64,000 nt of DNA from Oxytricha trifallax (lineage: Eukaryota; Ciliophora; Spirotrichea; Sporadotrichida; Oxytrichidae). The DNA lies in assembly GCA_000711775.1 (NCBI GenBank), contig ARYC01017444.1:1-64000 (forward strand), given 5' to 3'. The first letter of the stretch is position 1; each line of letters begins with the position of its first letter. Position numbers and translations under genes: made by a program. Of this stretch, positions 21,690 through 34,254 are shown in pieces. The notes beneath the pieces are model-generated. The model was given only the letters and a program-made list of their open reading frames with translations, did not search any database and was not told the DNA's origin.

Positions 21690-23195
21690 TCAAGCTTTTG
21701 ATTAGAGCAATGTCACATTAAATGTATTGGATTAAAACTCTTTAGCATTTACAGTGATAAGTTTATTTCCAAATATTGAGGTTTTAGTTATTTTAAAGCA
21801 AATCTAATTATTATTAATTGATTCCTCTTTATCAATGACCATTGAAATTTGTTTAGTGCTATAATACTCATTGAATAGCTCTATAGGACTTTTTTCAATT
21901 AATAAATATCTATGGTTGTTTGTTACAAAATTCTTGTCTAGCATATTAATGCTTGGAACAAATACAACCAAAGATTTGCATTTTATTTTAAAGAGTAGCT
22001 CAAGTTAAGAAGAGAAGTTGAGTTTGAAATCTAAAAATAAGCAAATTTTAATCTAATTTTCTCCAAGCCATTGTAATTTTACAATAAATTCTTTATATTA
22101 CTGTTGTATGAGAGTGATCTCTAGGCTTTTATAATTTTTATAGATGTCACTTGCAAAGTAAAAAATATCAAGAAAATTTTCATGCTTGAGAGCTATTTGA
22201 AAATCTTCAACGTCACTCAAATATTTATTGTTAAGATATTATTCATAATAATCATCGATTTCGTGTGCCTTTATTTTTTTCAGTTTTTGATATTTGGCCT
22301 TATTTTTCATCAGTATGTTTATAGTTTAATTATAGATAGAGGTTACAATCTTAAAGTTTTCAAGATTTAAGAGACTAGAAAACATAATAGAGTCTACAAA
22401 TATAGAGTCCTATATTTTTAAGGATTTTATATTAGAATATGGGTTTCTATTGATCTTCATGAGCATACTGTTTTAACCATTTTCGCCCTCATGATGAGAT
22501 TCAGCAATTTATCTCATCAAAGTTTCACCAATAAAAGACTCTTTCACTGATATAGCGCTGAAGTATTTGAAAAGTGGGTAAAGACCAGAATTTGAAAATG
22601 TGAGCTCCGAGTCTGTGAGAGTTAACTTGTGAAACTTAACATTTTTTAAGGTTATATCTGGGAAAATTTGAATGTTATACAAGTTCTAGCATGATTTAAA
22701 ATGCAAGCTTATTGTCAATTTATTGTAATCAATAACTTGGTCTAATTGTTGTAAGAATCCCACAAATTAATTAATTTGACTTTAATTGATAAGGGCATTA
22801 AAGATAAATCTAATTTTATCTGTAAACTCTATTATATTCAAAAAATTTGCTCTATTTCCTTCGAACACATCTGAAATGTTTAAATCTATGAATTAATAAT
22901 TCTTAGGCCATTAACATTTTGCGAATTTAAGTCCTTCTTTTTCCGTTTTTTACAGAATGACTAATAGTATATAGATTCTTTTAATTTCAAGGTAAGAGTA
23001 AATTGTTAAACGAGTGTTTCTTGTTAAGCATTTATTTGGAAGTGTCTTGATTACAGGTTGAGTTTTAATATTTTCACTATTTTAAATTGGCAACGATATC
23101 ATATTATTTGATTTATTATTTATAGAAAACACAAGAACTCTTTAAATATATTCTACATTCTATTTTAAATATTCATTTAATGTTAAATTTTTCAT
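21690..23195 (-). CDS. A3, F-box/LRR-like family protein, 501 aa, intact
   Basis: ATG at 23195, TGA at 21690-21692, 502 codons, no internal TGA. Landmarks: TRNTRLTIYSYLEI (F-box-like, about residue 65), SQINQFVGFLQQLDQ, KLTLTDSELTFSNSGLYPLF, AISVKESFIGETLMRQI, SLKIQDSIFVDSIMFSSLLN, then EKSPIELFNEYYSTKQISMV near the end. An almost identical gene lies at 45330-46835 at a constant offset of 23640 bp with no indels. No intron or IES. Function unknown. Confidence 0.87.
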
Positions 23196-23784
23196 TTTTT
23201 TTAAATAAAAAATCATTTAATTTGAGCTAATTGAATTGTAAGAAAATTCTTAAAAATTAACCTTTCTAGTAATTCAAACTAAAAATATCAAAAAATTTGA
23301 TAATAAAAGCTATTTAAATTATAAAACTTATTTCTAAATGTTTTTACTAAAAATTATTTTTATAATTATTTCCAATTAATTCAGTGTTTTCTAATTTTTA
23401 ATTATTATTTTTTTAAAAAAAATTTAATATACAGCATATTCTTAGATAATTAAGTTATTATATAACTAAATAAATTGATTTAAATTTTACTTTTAAAAAA
23501 TTGACAAATAATAAATTTCTTAATAGCATTTTTCATTTTTAATTTGTACATAATAAATATTAAAAAAATTAACAATATCCACTTTAAATTTTAGATATAA
23601 ATAATAGGTATATTAAATTAAGCTTAAAAAAGTTAATATATTCCAAACAAAATAAAATTATAATAAAATGAAAATATGCCTGTACTCATTCTATAACAAC
23701 ATATAATTCAGAATAATATCAATATAAAAGCATAATTTAATTTAATTATATTTAATTACACTAATCTCATTATTATAAATAGTT
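23196..23784. other. Intergenic, AT-rich
   Basis: No gene seen; homologous to 46836-47416. Confidence 0.5.
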
Positions 23785-26436
23785 TCATAACTGTGTTTTC
23801 AGCAAGACCAGGTTGAATTAGTTTGTATCAAATTCTTTCACTTTTACTATAATTAATTTATGTTCAAATAATGAGTGTTTAGTAATTCTCAAATACATAC
23901 TAGTATTATTAATTTATTCCACTTCTTCGATTGTCATATTAATCTATCTATTATTATAATACTCACTCATTAATTCAATTGGACTTTTAGTAAGCAACTT
24001 AAAAATGTGACTAGTTTATAAATAATTTTAATCAAACATTGTAATGATTGGTGTAACTATTGTCAAAGATTTGAAATTTAATTAAAACAGGGGCTCTATT
24101 TCAGAAAATAAATCAAAATGGAAATTCAGGTAAAAACAGAAATCAATCTTATTTTACTTAAAACTCTTAATATCTCGAATTATATTTTAATACTATCTTT
24201 TCGATAGAGTTGTCGAAATGTATTCATACTATTGATATGTTTAATAAGAATAGTTTATTATGTCTAAATTTTATTCATGCTGTATCAAAAGATCTTAGCA
24301 ATTATCAATATAGTATTTATCTAGTAGTTATGTTTTGTGATATTAATTTATTTCGTGAAATTTAATCTGCTTCAATTTGCTATACTTAGTTTTATTATTC
24401 AGTGAAAATTATAAAGCTAATATCATAAAGCGATTATTCAAATGTAAACTTTTACAAATTACAAAGATTATAAAACATCATTCAAAACCCACAAACCCCT
24501 TCATAAGTTTTATAAGTTTTCTAATTGATGAGGGTAATGGTGGGGATTAGGGTTTCTTTTTGATTTATTTCTTTTTTTATGTTAGATTCAATGTCTTTTA
24601 CTATTTTTATGGTTTAAATTTTCTTTATTTTATATTTTATCATCTCTACATCTATGTTTATGTTATGTAGAAATAAATTGACTAAGAAAATTGAAATGAT
24701 AATGTATTTTTGTTTGCTTTACTTATATACTTAAATCATCTAAATTTTATGAAAACAATTTCTTATAATTTCTTGAGACTTTTTTTCTAAGTACGATGGT
24801 ATCAATAAAGTTTTAATAATTTAGTAAATGGTACCAATCAACTTCTAAACCAAATTGGAACTTTTCCACTAAAACCTCATTAGATTAAAACTATGTACTA
24901 ATTAAGTTTTGGTACTATTAAGATGGTACCAATTAAAATTAAGCTAATTTAGTACCAGTACTAATTAAATTTAAACAAGTTTAGGACTAATTTAATGGAA
25001 TTTTATTGGTTAAAATGGAAATACATCTCTGAAACTTGTTACAGTTTTCACTAACTTTCTCCATTTCTCTATAGAGGATTGACCTCCTGTAAGTTACCCA
25101 TATTTAATAGGTGTGAAAAAATTTAAAGAAATTAATAAATACAAAATTTAAAGATTGATATCCATTTATAACACTTCTGGAACTTTAACATTACTTAACT
25201 GTGGATATCAATCACCTTAAAACTTCTAATTTTATACTTCTATTTCATTTAGATTTTACTTTTATTACCAAACCTTTGTGTGTTGAATGAAAATATGATA
25301 ATTAAGAACGCGAGCTATAAAAAATAAAAGTTTTAAACTGATTTAGAAAATATTTTTGATTAAAATTTTCAAAATGCCAAACTTTTAAAAATGATGCAAT
25401 CGTCAATTTTAATAAAACAATCAGTTAAAGTGATGAATTGTGAAAAAATGAAAGATAAAAAAATGTCACTCATACTAATCCTTTTCAAATAAAAATGCTA
25501 TAATAGGCATATGACTATGAAAATATATGAGTAGATTATAAAAAATTTGATCATATAAAACTTTCATATTTTTATAACGAGAGTTAAAATGATGCTTCAT
25601 AATTGAAATAAACCCTAATCCCCAGCATTACCCTCATCAATCAAAACACTTATAAAACTCATGAAGGGCTTTTGGGGTTTTGATTTAGTCAACAAATATA
25701 CAGTTATATATTTCTAATGATTATAAATAGAAATAAGTAAATACATTAAACTTCTTATTATCCTCTTTAAGCTAATTATCTTTTTCTCTTTGAGACTATA
25801 CTATTATTTTAATGGATTTCTCCCCTATAAAAGATTCCTTAAAAATCATATCACTGAAATGTCTGAAAAGATTGTAAAGACCTGAATCAGTAAAACTATG
25901 TTAAGAGTCAATTAAAGATAATTTCTTAAGCGAAATTCTTATCAACTTTAATGATTGCTTTATTTATAATTCATCCAAATAATTACAAGATTTAAATTTG
26001 GTGCTTACAATCAATTTTCTGTTTCCAAGCTATTTATCTAATTAATATAGAAATCTTATGAATTAATCAATTTCATATTAATCATGCTCAGAATTGAATC
26101 TAAACTCAATTTCTTTGAATAATCTATGATACTATCTAGATTTATAAATGGATTGGGAAGTCTCCAAAAATTTATTTTTAAATATTCTTTATTATTAAGT
26201 CTTAGTGATCTTGCAAGTCTTAAACATTTGATTTCTGATGTTTACAGCAAAAACAAAATGAGAATACATTTTCTCATTTTTAGATATGAGTAAATTATCA
26301 ATCACATATTTAGAGTTAAGCAATGCGGTGCAGTTTAAATTGTTCGTTGTGTTTTAATTTTATTATATATCGTCAGCTACTACAATTAATTTACTTTTAA
26401 AATAAGTTGACTTTTTGTTTTTTATATCTTCTTCAT
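23785..26436 (-). pseudogene. A4, family gene broken by a TBE-derived insertion
   Basis: Start ATG at 26436, end at 23785. The N-terminal part (26436 to 25686) and C-terminal part (24480 to 23785) are separated by the 1200-bp element at 24483-25682. A nonsense TGA replaces an Arg codon in the conserved (N)IRLIIYSYL motif, and this lesion is shared with block B (47417-48861), so the gene died before the block duplication. Confidence 0.75.
24483..25682. mobile_element. 1200-bp non-autonomous TBE derivative
   Basis: Ends are CAAAACCC..(about 75 bp) in inverted orientation: CCCTTCATrAGTTTTATAAG and TGGGGATTAGGGTTT recur at both ends. The duplicated target ATT is at 24480-24482 and 25683-25685 (ANT rule). 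Block B has the empty site near 48110. The interior keeps a segment (about 25055-25112, TTGACCTCCTGTAAG then CCCATATTTAATAG) related to the non-coding centre of the full TBE (36695-36737), but no TBE gene. Confidence 0.85.
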
Positions 26437-26751
26437 TTTAAAATAGAAAATTTTTATTTATTAATTGAAAATTCTCTTGATAAAATTATAATAAAAATTA
26501 TTAATTTAAATGTTCATTTTAAATTTATTTTGAAAACTTTTTAATTAAATTCGTTGAGTTTTAAAAGGCAATTAAAAAATATTGTTTATCCGAAGTTTGT
26601 TAAAAGAAATGAAAATTGAAATATAGTCTCTTCCCACTCAAGTTAAAATATAGTATAAATTATACACTAGACCTGGAAAAACCTAAGATTTAAATTTTAA
26701 AATTTCTTAAAATTAAACAAATTTTTTATTATTCTTAGATTCACTGCTATA
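26437..26751. other. Intergenic before the Rep element
   Basis: AT-rich; no gene. Continues as the homologue of 48862-49185 in block B. Confidence 0.45.
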
Positions 26752-26760
26752 AATATTGAT

Positions 26761-27036
26761 AGAATATGATTGAAATGGGGAAATTAAAAAATAAAAATAT
26801 AACTGTAGATATATATAATTACAACTGCCACTAATTAGGAGTATTACTAATTCAAATTTGATCTAGGAAACTTTTAATTCAATTTAATTATAACAAAATT
26901 AATAATTATTAAATATATATATTTTGTGTGCAAAAGTGCAAAGTGTGCAAAAATATAATAGTACAACTGGGGTATGGGGTGTGTGCACATATTTCGCATT
27001 AATATATAATTATATTTATTTTAATTATATAAAATG
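26761..27036 (+). repeat. Left terminal inverted repeat of Rep element
   Basis: About 276 bp, matching the reverse complement of 28448-28728 with few differences, up to the shared TATATAAAATGG next to the gene. Confidence 0.85.
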
Positions 27037-27044
27037 GCATTCCT

Positions 27045-28369
27045 TCATTTTCCTTCTGCTGCGGTGTCTCTAGTGCTCAATCTCTCCTTGTCTTGGCCTT
27101 TTTGATTCATATCTTTCTGTTCATCTTCGCTAGAAACTGTATCATCATCTGATTTCTGAAAGAGGTAGTTTGCCAATTACACTGCATTGAAAGGAAAGGC
27201 GAGCTTGCCTGACTTCCCCTCCACCTTTGGAGTTACGAAGATGCACCTCCTCTCAAAACTATCTCTCTCCTCAGCAGTCATTCTGCTCCACGGGAGCTCG
27301 TTGGTTGTGATGATCGTGAAACAGCCTTAGAATTGCACCGATGTCTCCCCAAACTTGACGTCCACCGCATACCCTTTGCCTTCCAATAGCTTTTTCATTG
27401 CCGGGATGTTGTACCTATGGAAGTATCTCTCAATATTTATCTCGTCAACCAAGAGGACCTGAGGCTCCTTTTCCAATGTTCTTGCCTAGACATGAAACCT
27501 AGATTAACCAATGACTAGCTCGTCGCAGATAAATATTTCATCAATCATTCTTAGAATTGTGCTCTTGCCGGTGTTAGCCGCCCCGTAAAGCCAAACGCAG
27601 TGAATCTTTTTGTCTTCTCGTTTGATTAATACCTAGTAAAGGGCTTCAGCTACATCATAGTATCCAAGCTCTTTTAGTGCTGTATCTGTTAATTTGGCAG
27701 ACCCGTCGTATGCATGTTTGTTTTTAATGACAAAATCCTCAAGTTGCTGTCTTGTCGAGATTTCGATTTTATTCACAACACCCATCTGCTTCAATATCTT
27801 ATGCGTATTGCTAAATCTCTATTATTCCTGGCAAATGTGAGCCACGGCATCGGGGTCATTCAAATTCCTGTATAGATATTGCTTCATTGTCATAGAACCG
27901 TTCGCGATGTTTTCAGCTGTGAATTCTTTCAAGTAGTATTTTGAGTTTCTTTTCTGTGGAATCTGCTTTAAGTCCTCAAGAGTTGCTCTTGCCGCTATCT
28001 TACCATACTCCAATTGCATATCCTAAGCATTCCCGTACTTATGCATCAATCCTTGCTGCAATAGGAAGAACTCTTGTGATGTTTTAATACTCAAGTCTGA
28101 CATTTAGAGGCCCAATTTCTGAAATAATTAGCATCCTCCTCTCTTCTTCATTTTAAAATATTCTCTGTTAATTCCAACAGAGTCTCGCGACACCTTTATG
28201 TGAAAGAATGTATTTTTTTAGTTTTATCTTCAAATACGTTGACTTCGGCGATAATTGGCTAGTTTGCTTACAGCTTCTTATGTACTTCTTCGATTATGTT
28301 CATATTTACAGGGCCTGTGATCTTGAGAAAGAAATCAAGTCTGTAGTTATACTTTTTTGATTTTGACAT
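27045..28369 (-). CDS. Rep-like protein with superfamily 3 helicase domain, about 441 aa (one frameshift)
   Basis: ATG at 28369, TGA at 27045-27047. 1325 nt, one short of 442 codons, because a shift near 28206 separates a 55-residue N-terminal part from the rest. The C-terminal half has a superfamily 3 helicase core: Walker A GAANTGKST, Walker B VLLVDEIN and motif C FTIITTNELP, followed by an acidic, charged tail. SF3 helicases power rolling-circle or rolling-hairpin replication in small DNA viruses, plasmids and integrated Rep genes. The N-terminal part could hold the nicking domain, and a paired-His motif may lie at the frameshift, but I could not identify a convincing HUH active site. TAA/TAG are used as Gln several times, so it is adapted to the ciliate code. 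Origin (virus-, plasmid- or transposon-derived) is open. Confidence 0.85.
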
Positions 28370-28447
28370 TTTTTAGTATTACTAAACTTGCTTTGCTATT
28401 TAAGCCAAGAGTTATTCATTGATTTAATTATTCAACTGATTCAAACT

Positions 28448-28728
28448 CCATTTTATATAATTAAAATAAATATAAATATATACTTATGCGAAATATGTGC
28501 ACAAACCCCATACCCTAGTTGTACTATTATATTTTTGCACACTTTGCACTTTTGCACACAAAATATATATATTTAATAATTATTAATTTTGGTCATAATT
28601 AAATTTAATTAAAAGTTTCCTAGATCAAATTTGAATTAGTAATACTCCTAATTAGTGGCAGTTGTAATTATATATATCTACAGTTATATTTTTATTTTTG
28701 AATTTCCCCATTTCAATCATATTCTATC
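28448..28728 (-). repeat. Right terminal inverted repeat of Rep element
   Basis: Inverted partner of 26761-27036. It begins beside the 5' end of the Rep gene, so it probably also contains its promoter. Confidence 0.85.
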
Positions 28729-28737
28729 AATATTGAT

Positions 28738-29882
28738 GTAGTCTTGAAAGATCAATAAAAAATCTTTAAATTTTCAAGTTATAATTATAATTCTATATCT
28801 TATTATATTAAATAAATATGTCTCAACTAAAGATATATCAACTAAATTATATTATTATTATTAATGTAAAATAATAAATTTTAAACTTTTCTTCCAAGAA
28901 TATAATAATCCAGAGTTTTTAGAAGTCGGTTGTCAGCATTTTTATAAATTTAGTAGTTAGCTAAATAAATAAGCATAATCAGGAATCATTAAATTACGAA
29001 AGTTGGAAAAATTTCTTTTTTCGCTTTCTCGTATCTTTCCTTTGTGAAATTAACGCTAACGTGTGCATAAACTAGCATCCCTTAGTTATTCCACTTTCAT
29101 ATTATTTTCACCTTTTTTTAATATTTCCAATAGACTTTAGAATCCTATAATATTTCGTTTAATACAATTTCATTAAGCCCTAAACTTAGAGCACACCAAG
29201 TCAGACCTGGGGCAGTCGACAGTCTTTTTGATAGTTTATACGATTTTATAGAATTACACTTTAATAGGAAAATCCATTTTTACTAAAATTTTTATATCAA
29301 TAAATTTGTAACCCGTATCACTTGGATTTATAGATATCATAAAGACTTATTTTTTAGTATATTTCATATATTTTGTAAAATAGTTTCTAATTAAATTACA
29401 TTCATCATAGAGTTAATTTAGATAAAATGGTTGAATTTCATCCCATTTATCTCTCTATTTATACATTTTTTTATTAAGATTTTAGGATAAAATATGATTA
29501 ATTAAATTCTTAATTAAATATGCCTTCTTAATTAATGAAAATAAATTTTCTGAAAAAATCAACTATTTATTTTAATAAACTTTTTATTGAAGTATGATTT
29601 AATTCAGCTCATTGAAATAAAATTTTTAGTTTTGAAGATATTTATATGATAAAACTTAAAATTTATCATAAGAACTATTATTAAATAAAATTAAAATTGA
29701 TTATAATTATTTTAGAAACGCTAATTATTTTTAACTTTTTTATATAATTTAATTGTAATTTAATAGTAAAATAATTTTGATATTTTCATTTTTAGTAAAA
29801 AATGTTAAAAAATTTACTTAAATAGATATAAATTTAAGTTTTATAGAAATAAATGAAAATACCTAATTTTAAATTTATATTT
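28738..29882. other. Intergenic with a conserved, less AT-rich patch
   Basis: No clear gene. 28920-29265 is noticeably richer in G+C than its surroundings and is conserved in block B (49375-49700). A short minus-strand frame starting at 29100 (MKVEQLRDASL) is not conserved in frame in block B, so a non-coding or decayed element is more likely. Confidence 0.45.
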
Positions 29883-31334
29883 TCAAGTTAGATGAATCAT
29901 ATTTAAATGATCGACAATTACTTCTACAGTCTTATTTCCAAAAATCGACTCTTTTGTGATTTTCATGCAAATCTTAGATTCCTTAATAGATTATTTTTCG
30001 TCAATTTTGATTGAGATCTTCTTGCTTCTATAATACTCATTAAATAGCTCAATCGGACTTTCGGTAAACAATTTATAATGTAAGTCATCTCTGATTTAAT
30101 TTTCATTAAAAATTGTGATACCCGATACTGTTATTGTCAAAAATTCATAGTTTAACCGAAATAGAGGCTCAAGCTAAGAAAAACAATTAAATTAAAAGTA
30201 TAACGAGAATATGAATTGAACTTTATTTGTTGATAAATTTTGAATCTTAGTAATGCCTTCATATTCTTCTTCTGTAAGTGAAATAATAATGCTTTTATAA
30301 TTTTGAAAATTTTTACTAACTAAATAAAGAACATCAAGAAATTTTTCATGCTTTAAACATTCTTCAAACTCTTCGTTGTTATTTAAATATTTATTAATTA
30401 AGCCCTCCTATTAAGTCTCATATATTTCATATGCACAAATTTATTTAAGTTTATGATATTTAGATTTGTTTCTCAAAAGCCAGTTTAGTGATTAATTGTA
30501 GAGTGAACCCACTATTTTCAAATTTTTGAGATTGATTAAACTTGAGAACATCACTGAATCTATAAAAATACTTTATTCAATAATTAAAGTTTTTATATTA
30601 GTGTAAGGTAAATCGTTTATCTTCATTAATTTTAAATTTTTACCGTCCTCATTTTCATTTTGTGATTCTATAATACTTTCCATCAGTTTTTCGCCAATAT
30701 AGGAATCATTAAATTTCATAATTCTGAAATATTTGAAAAGAGGGTATAAGCCAGATTCTGAAAATGTATGCTTTGAATCAATTAGACTTAACTTTAAAAA
30801 CTTTATATTTGGAAAATTTATTTATTATTAAATATTCAATTTATCCATGTCTTCGCAAGACCGAAATTTAATATCAACTGTTAATATGCGTTTATTAAGC
30901 ATCTGTTCAATTTACCCCAAAACCCTGATAAATGCATCAATTTTCACTTAGTTAACGAGAGCATCAAAATAAAACTTAATCTTATCGACATACAATACTA
31001 TATTTTTCAGGTTAATTTTGGTATTGTGAATCTATGAAAAATTAATCTTCATTTTTTGTTACTAGACAGATCTTAATGGTTATGCAAGAGGTAATGCTTT
31101 TTATTCTGATTTCTGAAGTCTCAGTAGAATAAGGAAACTTTTATTTATTCCAAGGTATGAGTATATTATGAGTCTTATGTTTATTGTTAGACATTTTGAT
31201 ATTGGTACAACAGCTTTTATAATAGGCTTTATTTCAGCTTCAATTTTTTTCTCTATTGGCTGTGATTACTATTTTTATAAATCTTTAGCTTGTTACTATT
31301 AGACATTTTGGTTTGTCCTAGTGGATTTTTTCAT
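29883..31334 (-). CDS. A5, F-box/LRR-like family protein, 483 aa, intact
   Basis: ATG at 31334, TGA at 29883-29885, 484 codons. An early Gln-rich stretch (NVQQQQAKDLQKQQSQ) is coded almost wholly by TAA/TAG. Then TINIRLIIYSYLGI (F-box-like), KLSLIDSKHTFSESGLYPLF, IMKFNDSYIGEKLMESI, SIFIDSVMFSSLINL, LTITVSGITIFN and ESPIELFNEYYRSKKIS. The block B partner at 50117-51568 has exactly the same length and is also open, although the two differ at many positions. That pattern argues for selection on the protein. Function unknown. Confidence 0.85.
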
Positions 31335-32294
31335 TGGAATAAATAATTTATTATTTAATATAATAATAACTTATTTTCAAATTAACTAATAAATCTAAGA
31401 TTGAATATTTATTTTAATGAATAAGGATTTTTTTATAAATGATTCTTATACAAATAATTTGATAGCTAATATTATGTAATAGAGTGTTTTTAATTGAAAA
31501 ATCCTAACAATTAATATACTTTATTAAAATCACTAAAAGAAAATAATTAGTTTTCTTTGTTAATATTTTATTTTGTTATTATTTTTATTTAAGCTTTAGG
31601 TCAAAAACTAATTAATAGAGCATTATTTGAAAATATCATACTTGAGCTTTATATAATATTTTTATATGAATATATCAAAATTAATATTGTGTAAAATAAT
31701 ATCAAATATTAAGCTATCTATTTATATTAGCAATACTTTAAATAGCTCTTGACAAATTTTCAAATATATTCTGGTTATAATTAATTTACATTTATTAAGA
31801 CATATTTTATAAATCTCTTTTAAAAAAATTCTCTATAATAACTTTAAATTTCTCAGAATAAAAAGTAATATATAAAAATAAATAAACATTATGTTAATCT
31901 TTGAAACGATAAAAATATATTAAATTCAAAGTTTATGACAATATATTATAGTAATAAAGTATAAAACTATAAAACATATCAAATATTCTTCAAATATCTA
32001 AATAAAAGTGATTAATTAAAAAATAGAGATGAAATAGCAATTTTTTAAATTAAGAATGTAAAAAATAAATACAAATTAAATTATTAGTAATTTATATATA
32101 TTTATTTAAAAAAATCATAATATTTAAATATTTTAATAGGTTTTTTTCTTCTAGTAATTTAACTTATATTGACAAAATAAAAATAAAATAAATATATTAA
32201 AGTTCGAATGACATTTAAAACTATTATATTCTAATTTTAATTGTATTAATATAATTCTTAATTTAAGTGATTAAATTTAAAAGAGTATTTATAT
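31335..32294. other. Intergenic, AT-rich
   Basis: No gene or repeat seen; homologous to 51569-52531. Confidence 0.5.
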
Positions 32295-33629
32295 TCAATT
32301 ATTTTATTTTATTTGAAATATTTAAAACTAATCTGCAAAATCAGTAATAAGTTTTTCTTATATTGAATTTTGGGATATTTCAAAGCATTTGGAATTAAAT
32401 TTAATCGATTTTTTTCATTAATAATAAGTGATAAGTTTTCTGATTTATAATAATCATTAAATATCTCTATTGGGCTTTAAGTTAAAGATTTAAAAACTTG
32501 ATATTAATCTAGAAGGAAAAAATCAAAAAATATAACTTTTTCAGTTTGGATCTTCATAGATTTGAAGTTTATTTGAAAGAGTATACTTGGCCAAGAAAAT
32601 GCTTCAAAGTTAAAGTCTAAGAGGAAACTAAAATTTATCTTATTCTGTGTGAAAGAACTTAAGACTTCAACAATCTATTCAAAAGCATTTGTATTGGAAA
32701 CAGAAGTCTGAAGATTTTCGCAAATTTTGTAATTTTCCTTAACAAAACGAATAATATTGATAAAGTTATGTTTCTTTAAGCTCCAATAAAAATCATAGTT
32801 AGTATTCAAATAATCACGAATATATTATATTAGATAATCATTTTTTTCACATGCATTAATGTTTTTCAATTTTTAATATTTTTTGTTATTTTACAAAAGG
32901 CAATTCAAAGATGAGTTATACAGACAATCTATTATGTAAAAAGTTTCTAGATTTCTTAGACTTGAAAACATCACTGAATCAATAAATAGACTGCAATATA
33001 TTTTGAGTGATTTAATATTTGAATAAGGTAATTAATTAATGCTCATCAGCTTACTGTTTTATCCTTATTCATTGTTTTAGTAAGATTTTATAATTTCCTC
33101 CTTCAATTTACCACCAATTATAGAACTTCTCAAACTTACTGAACTAGAATGTTTTAAAAAGAGGATAAAGCCCAGTATCTGAAAAAGTGATTTGACAATA
33201 AAATAAAGTTAACATGTGAAACTGAATGTTTTTGTATTTTATTTAATTGGAAATTTTCAATTCTTCCAAATTGCATAAGTTAAATTGAATGCTAATAGTT
33301 ACTTTGTTTTATGTAAGTATTTCATCTATTTTTAATAAGAATTGTAAAAATCAATCAATATAGGTATTATTGGCCTCATTTTTGTAAAATCTAAACTTTA
33401 ATGCATGTGTAAACTCTAATATACTTATCAAGTTAATTGATATTTCATTAATATTACTAATATTTATTTTGAGATTTCTCTTATTTTAAGGCCTTTAAAA
33501 TTTTGCAAATCTTAAACTCTCTTTTTCTTATTTATGTAATCCAAGTAAAATAAGATATGTTTCGGTCATTTGTAAGTAAGAGTAAATATTCAATCGAATA
33601 TTTTTAGTTAAAGTTTTACATGTTTACAT
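32295..33629 (-). pseudogene. A6, family gene with nonsense codon and frameshift
   Basis: ATG at 33629 (MQTCKTLTKNIRLNIYSYL). Most of the family profile is readable: QITFSDTGLYPLF, LRSSIIGGKLKEEI, SLFIDSVMFSSLRNL, QSPIEIFNDYYKSENLS. A TGA interrupts the conserved helix before FLQFLLKIDE, and a 1-nt deletion in an A-run near the C-terminus shifts the frame. The block B partner (52532-56092) is also broken, at different sites. Confidence 0.7.
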
Positions 33630-33904
33630 TGATAAAAATTATTAATTTAGAATTATCTTATAAATTTCTTTTATATAGTATAGGTTATTAACAATTTTAG
33701 AAATTAAATAAAATAAAGAGCATATATCCTTAAATTCATATTTTAAGGTCTAATTTTAAATATTTTATTAATTGGATTAGTTTTATATATGATAATTATT
33801 TATTAAAAAATTATGTAAGGAAAAATATCTATTAAACTTTATGATAAATTTTGACATTATTTATAAATTTTTGGGGATAAAAAATAGTAGTTATGTATAA
33901 ACAT

Positions 33905-34150
33905 ATTAGAACGAGAGAGACCCCCTTTTACACTTGACCGAGACCCCCTCGCTTTATATAATTTTTTGAATGAATTTTAGACTCTAAATATATATCTTGC
34001 CCTGCAAGCTGCTTTTACTATTTGAATAATTATTTTATCAGTTTCTCTACGACTGTGGACATTTTGAGAACATGCTCCCATAGGAAAGAATTATAAAAAA
34101 TCACTTTTGACTATCATAAATAGATATATAATTTTCATTATTGATAAACA
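33905..34150. mobile_element. Remnant of a foldback element with ACCGAGACCCCC ends
   Basis: Contains TTGACCGAGACCCCCTCGC at the edge, CTTGCCCTGCAAG and ATTTTATCAGTTTCTCTAC, all shared with one arm of the complete foldback element at 56345-57212 in block B. Only one arm survives; the other is lost at the join to the gene at 34255. Confidence 0.7.
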
Positions 34151-34254
34151 AAAAGGTAAAATGTGATAAATTTGAAAATCAGGAATATTCTTAATTATTT
34201 AACTGTAATGAATTAGTAATTAACTAATTTTAATCATAAATCATAATTTAATAA

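Larger units (their letters stand above)
26761..28728. mobile_element. 2-kb Rep-helicase element with long terminal inverted repeats
   Basis: Inverted repeats of about 280 bp (26761-27036 and 28448-28728) face each other around one minus-strand gene. The repeats contain the direct motif TGCAAAAGTGCAAAGTGTGC and a CATACCCC box. AATATTGAT flanks both sides (26752-26760 and 28729-28737); because the repeat tip also ends in GAT the target duplication is 7-9 bp. Block B near 49185 carries the uninterrupted site, proving insertion after duplication. The gene is far richer in G+C than any neighbour, which suggests recent arrival from another genome. Not a Tc1, TBE or Helitron by structure. Confidence 0.87.
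14840..34150. repeat. Tandem block A of the F-box/LRR-like gene cluster
   Basis: First of three diverged copies of a gene block. Order, all minus strand: A0 (15790), A1 (18002), A2 (19969, deletion hybrid), A3 (21690), A4 (23785), A5 (29883), A6 (32295), then a foldback element remnant. Gene order and intergenic DNA match block B (38737-57215), and the left part matches block C (57880 onward). Identity varies by segment: A3 and B3 are almost identical with a constant offset of 23640, A1 and C1 are almost identical, while A6/B6 and A5/B5 are more diverged. Confidence 0.85.

Noticed and set aside
22182-22370. Identical 62-codon plus-strand frames at 22182 and 45822
   Set aside because: Antisense shadows of the intact family genes A3 and B3; identity only reflects the duplication.
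28930-29100. Short minus-strand protein frame (MKVEQLRDASL)
   Set aside because: The frame is not conserved in the block B copy.
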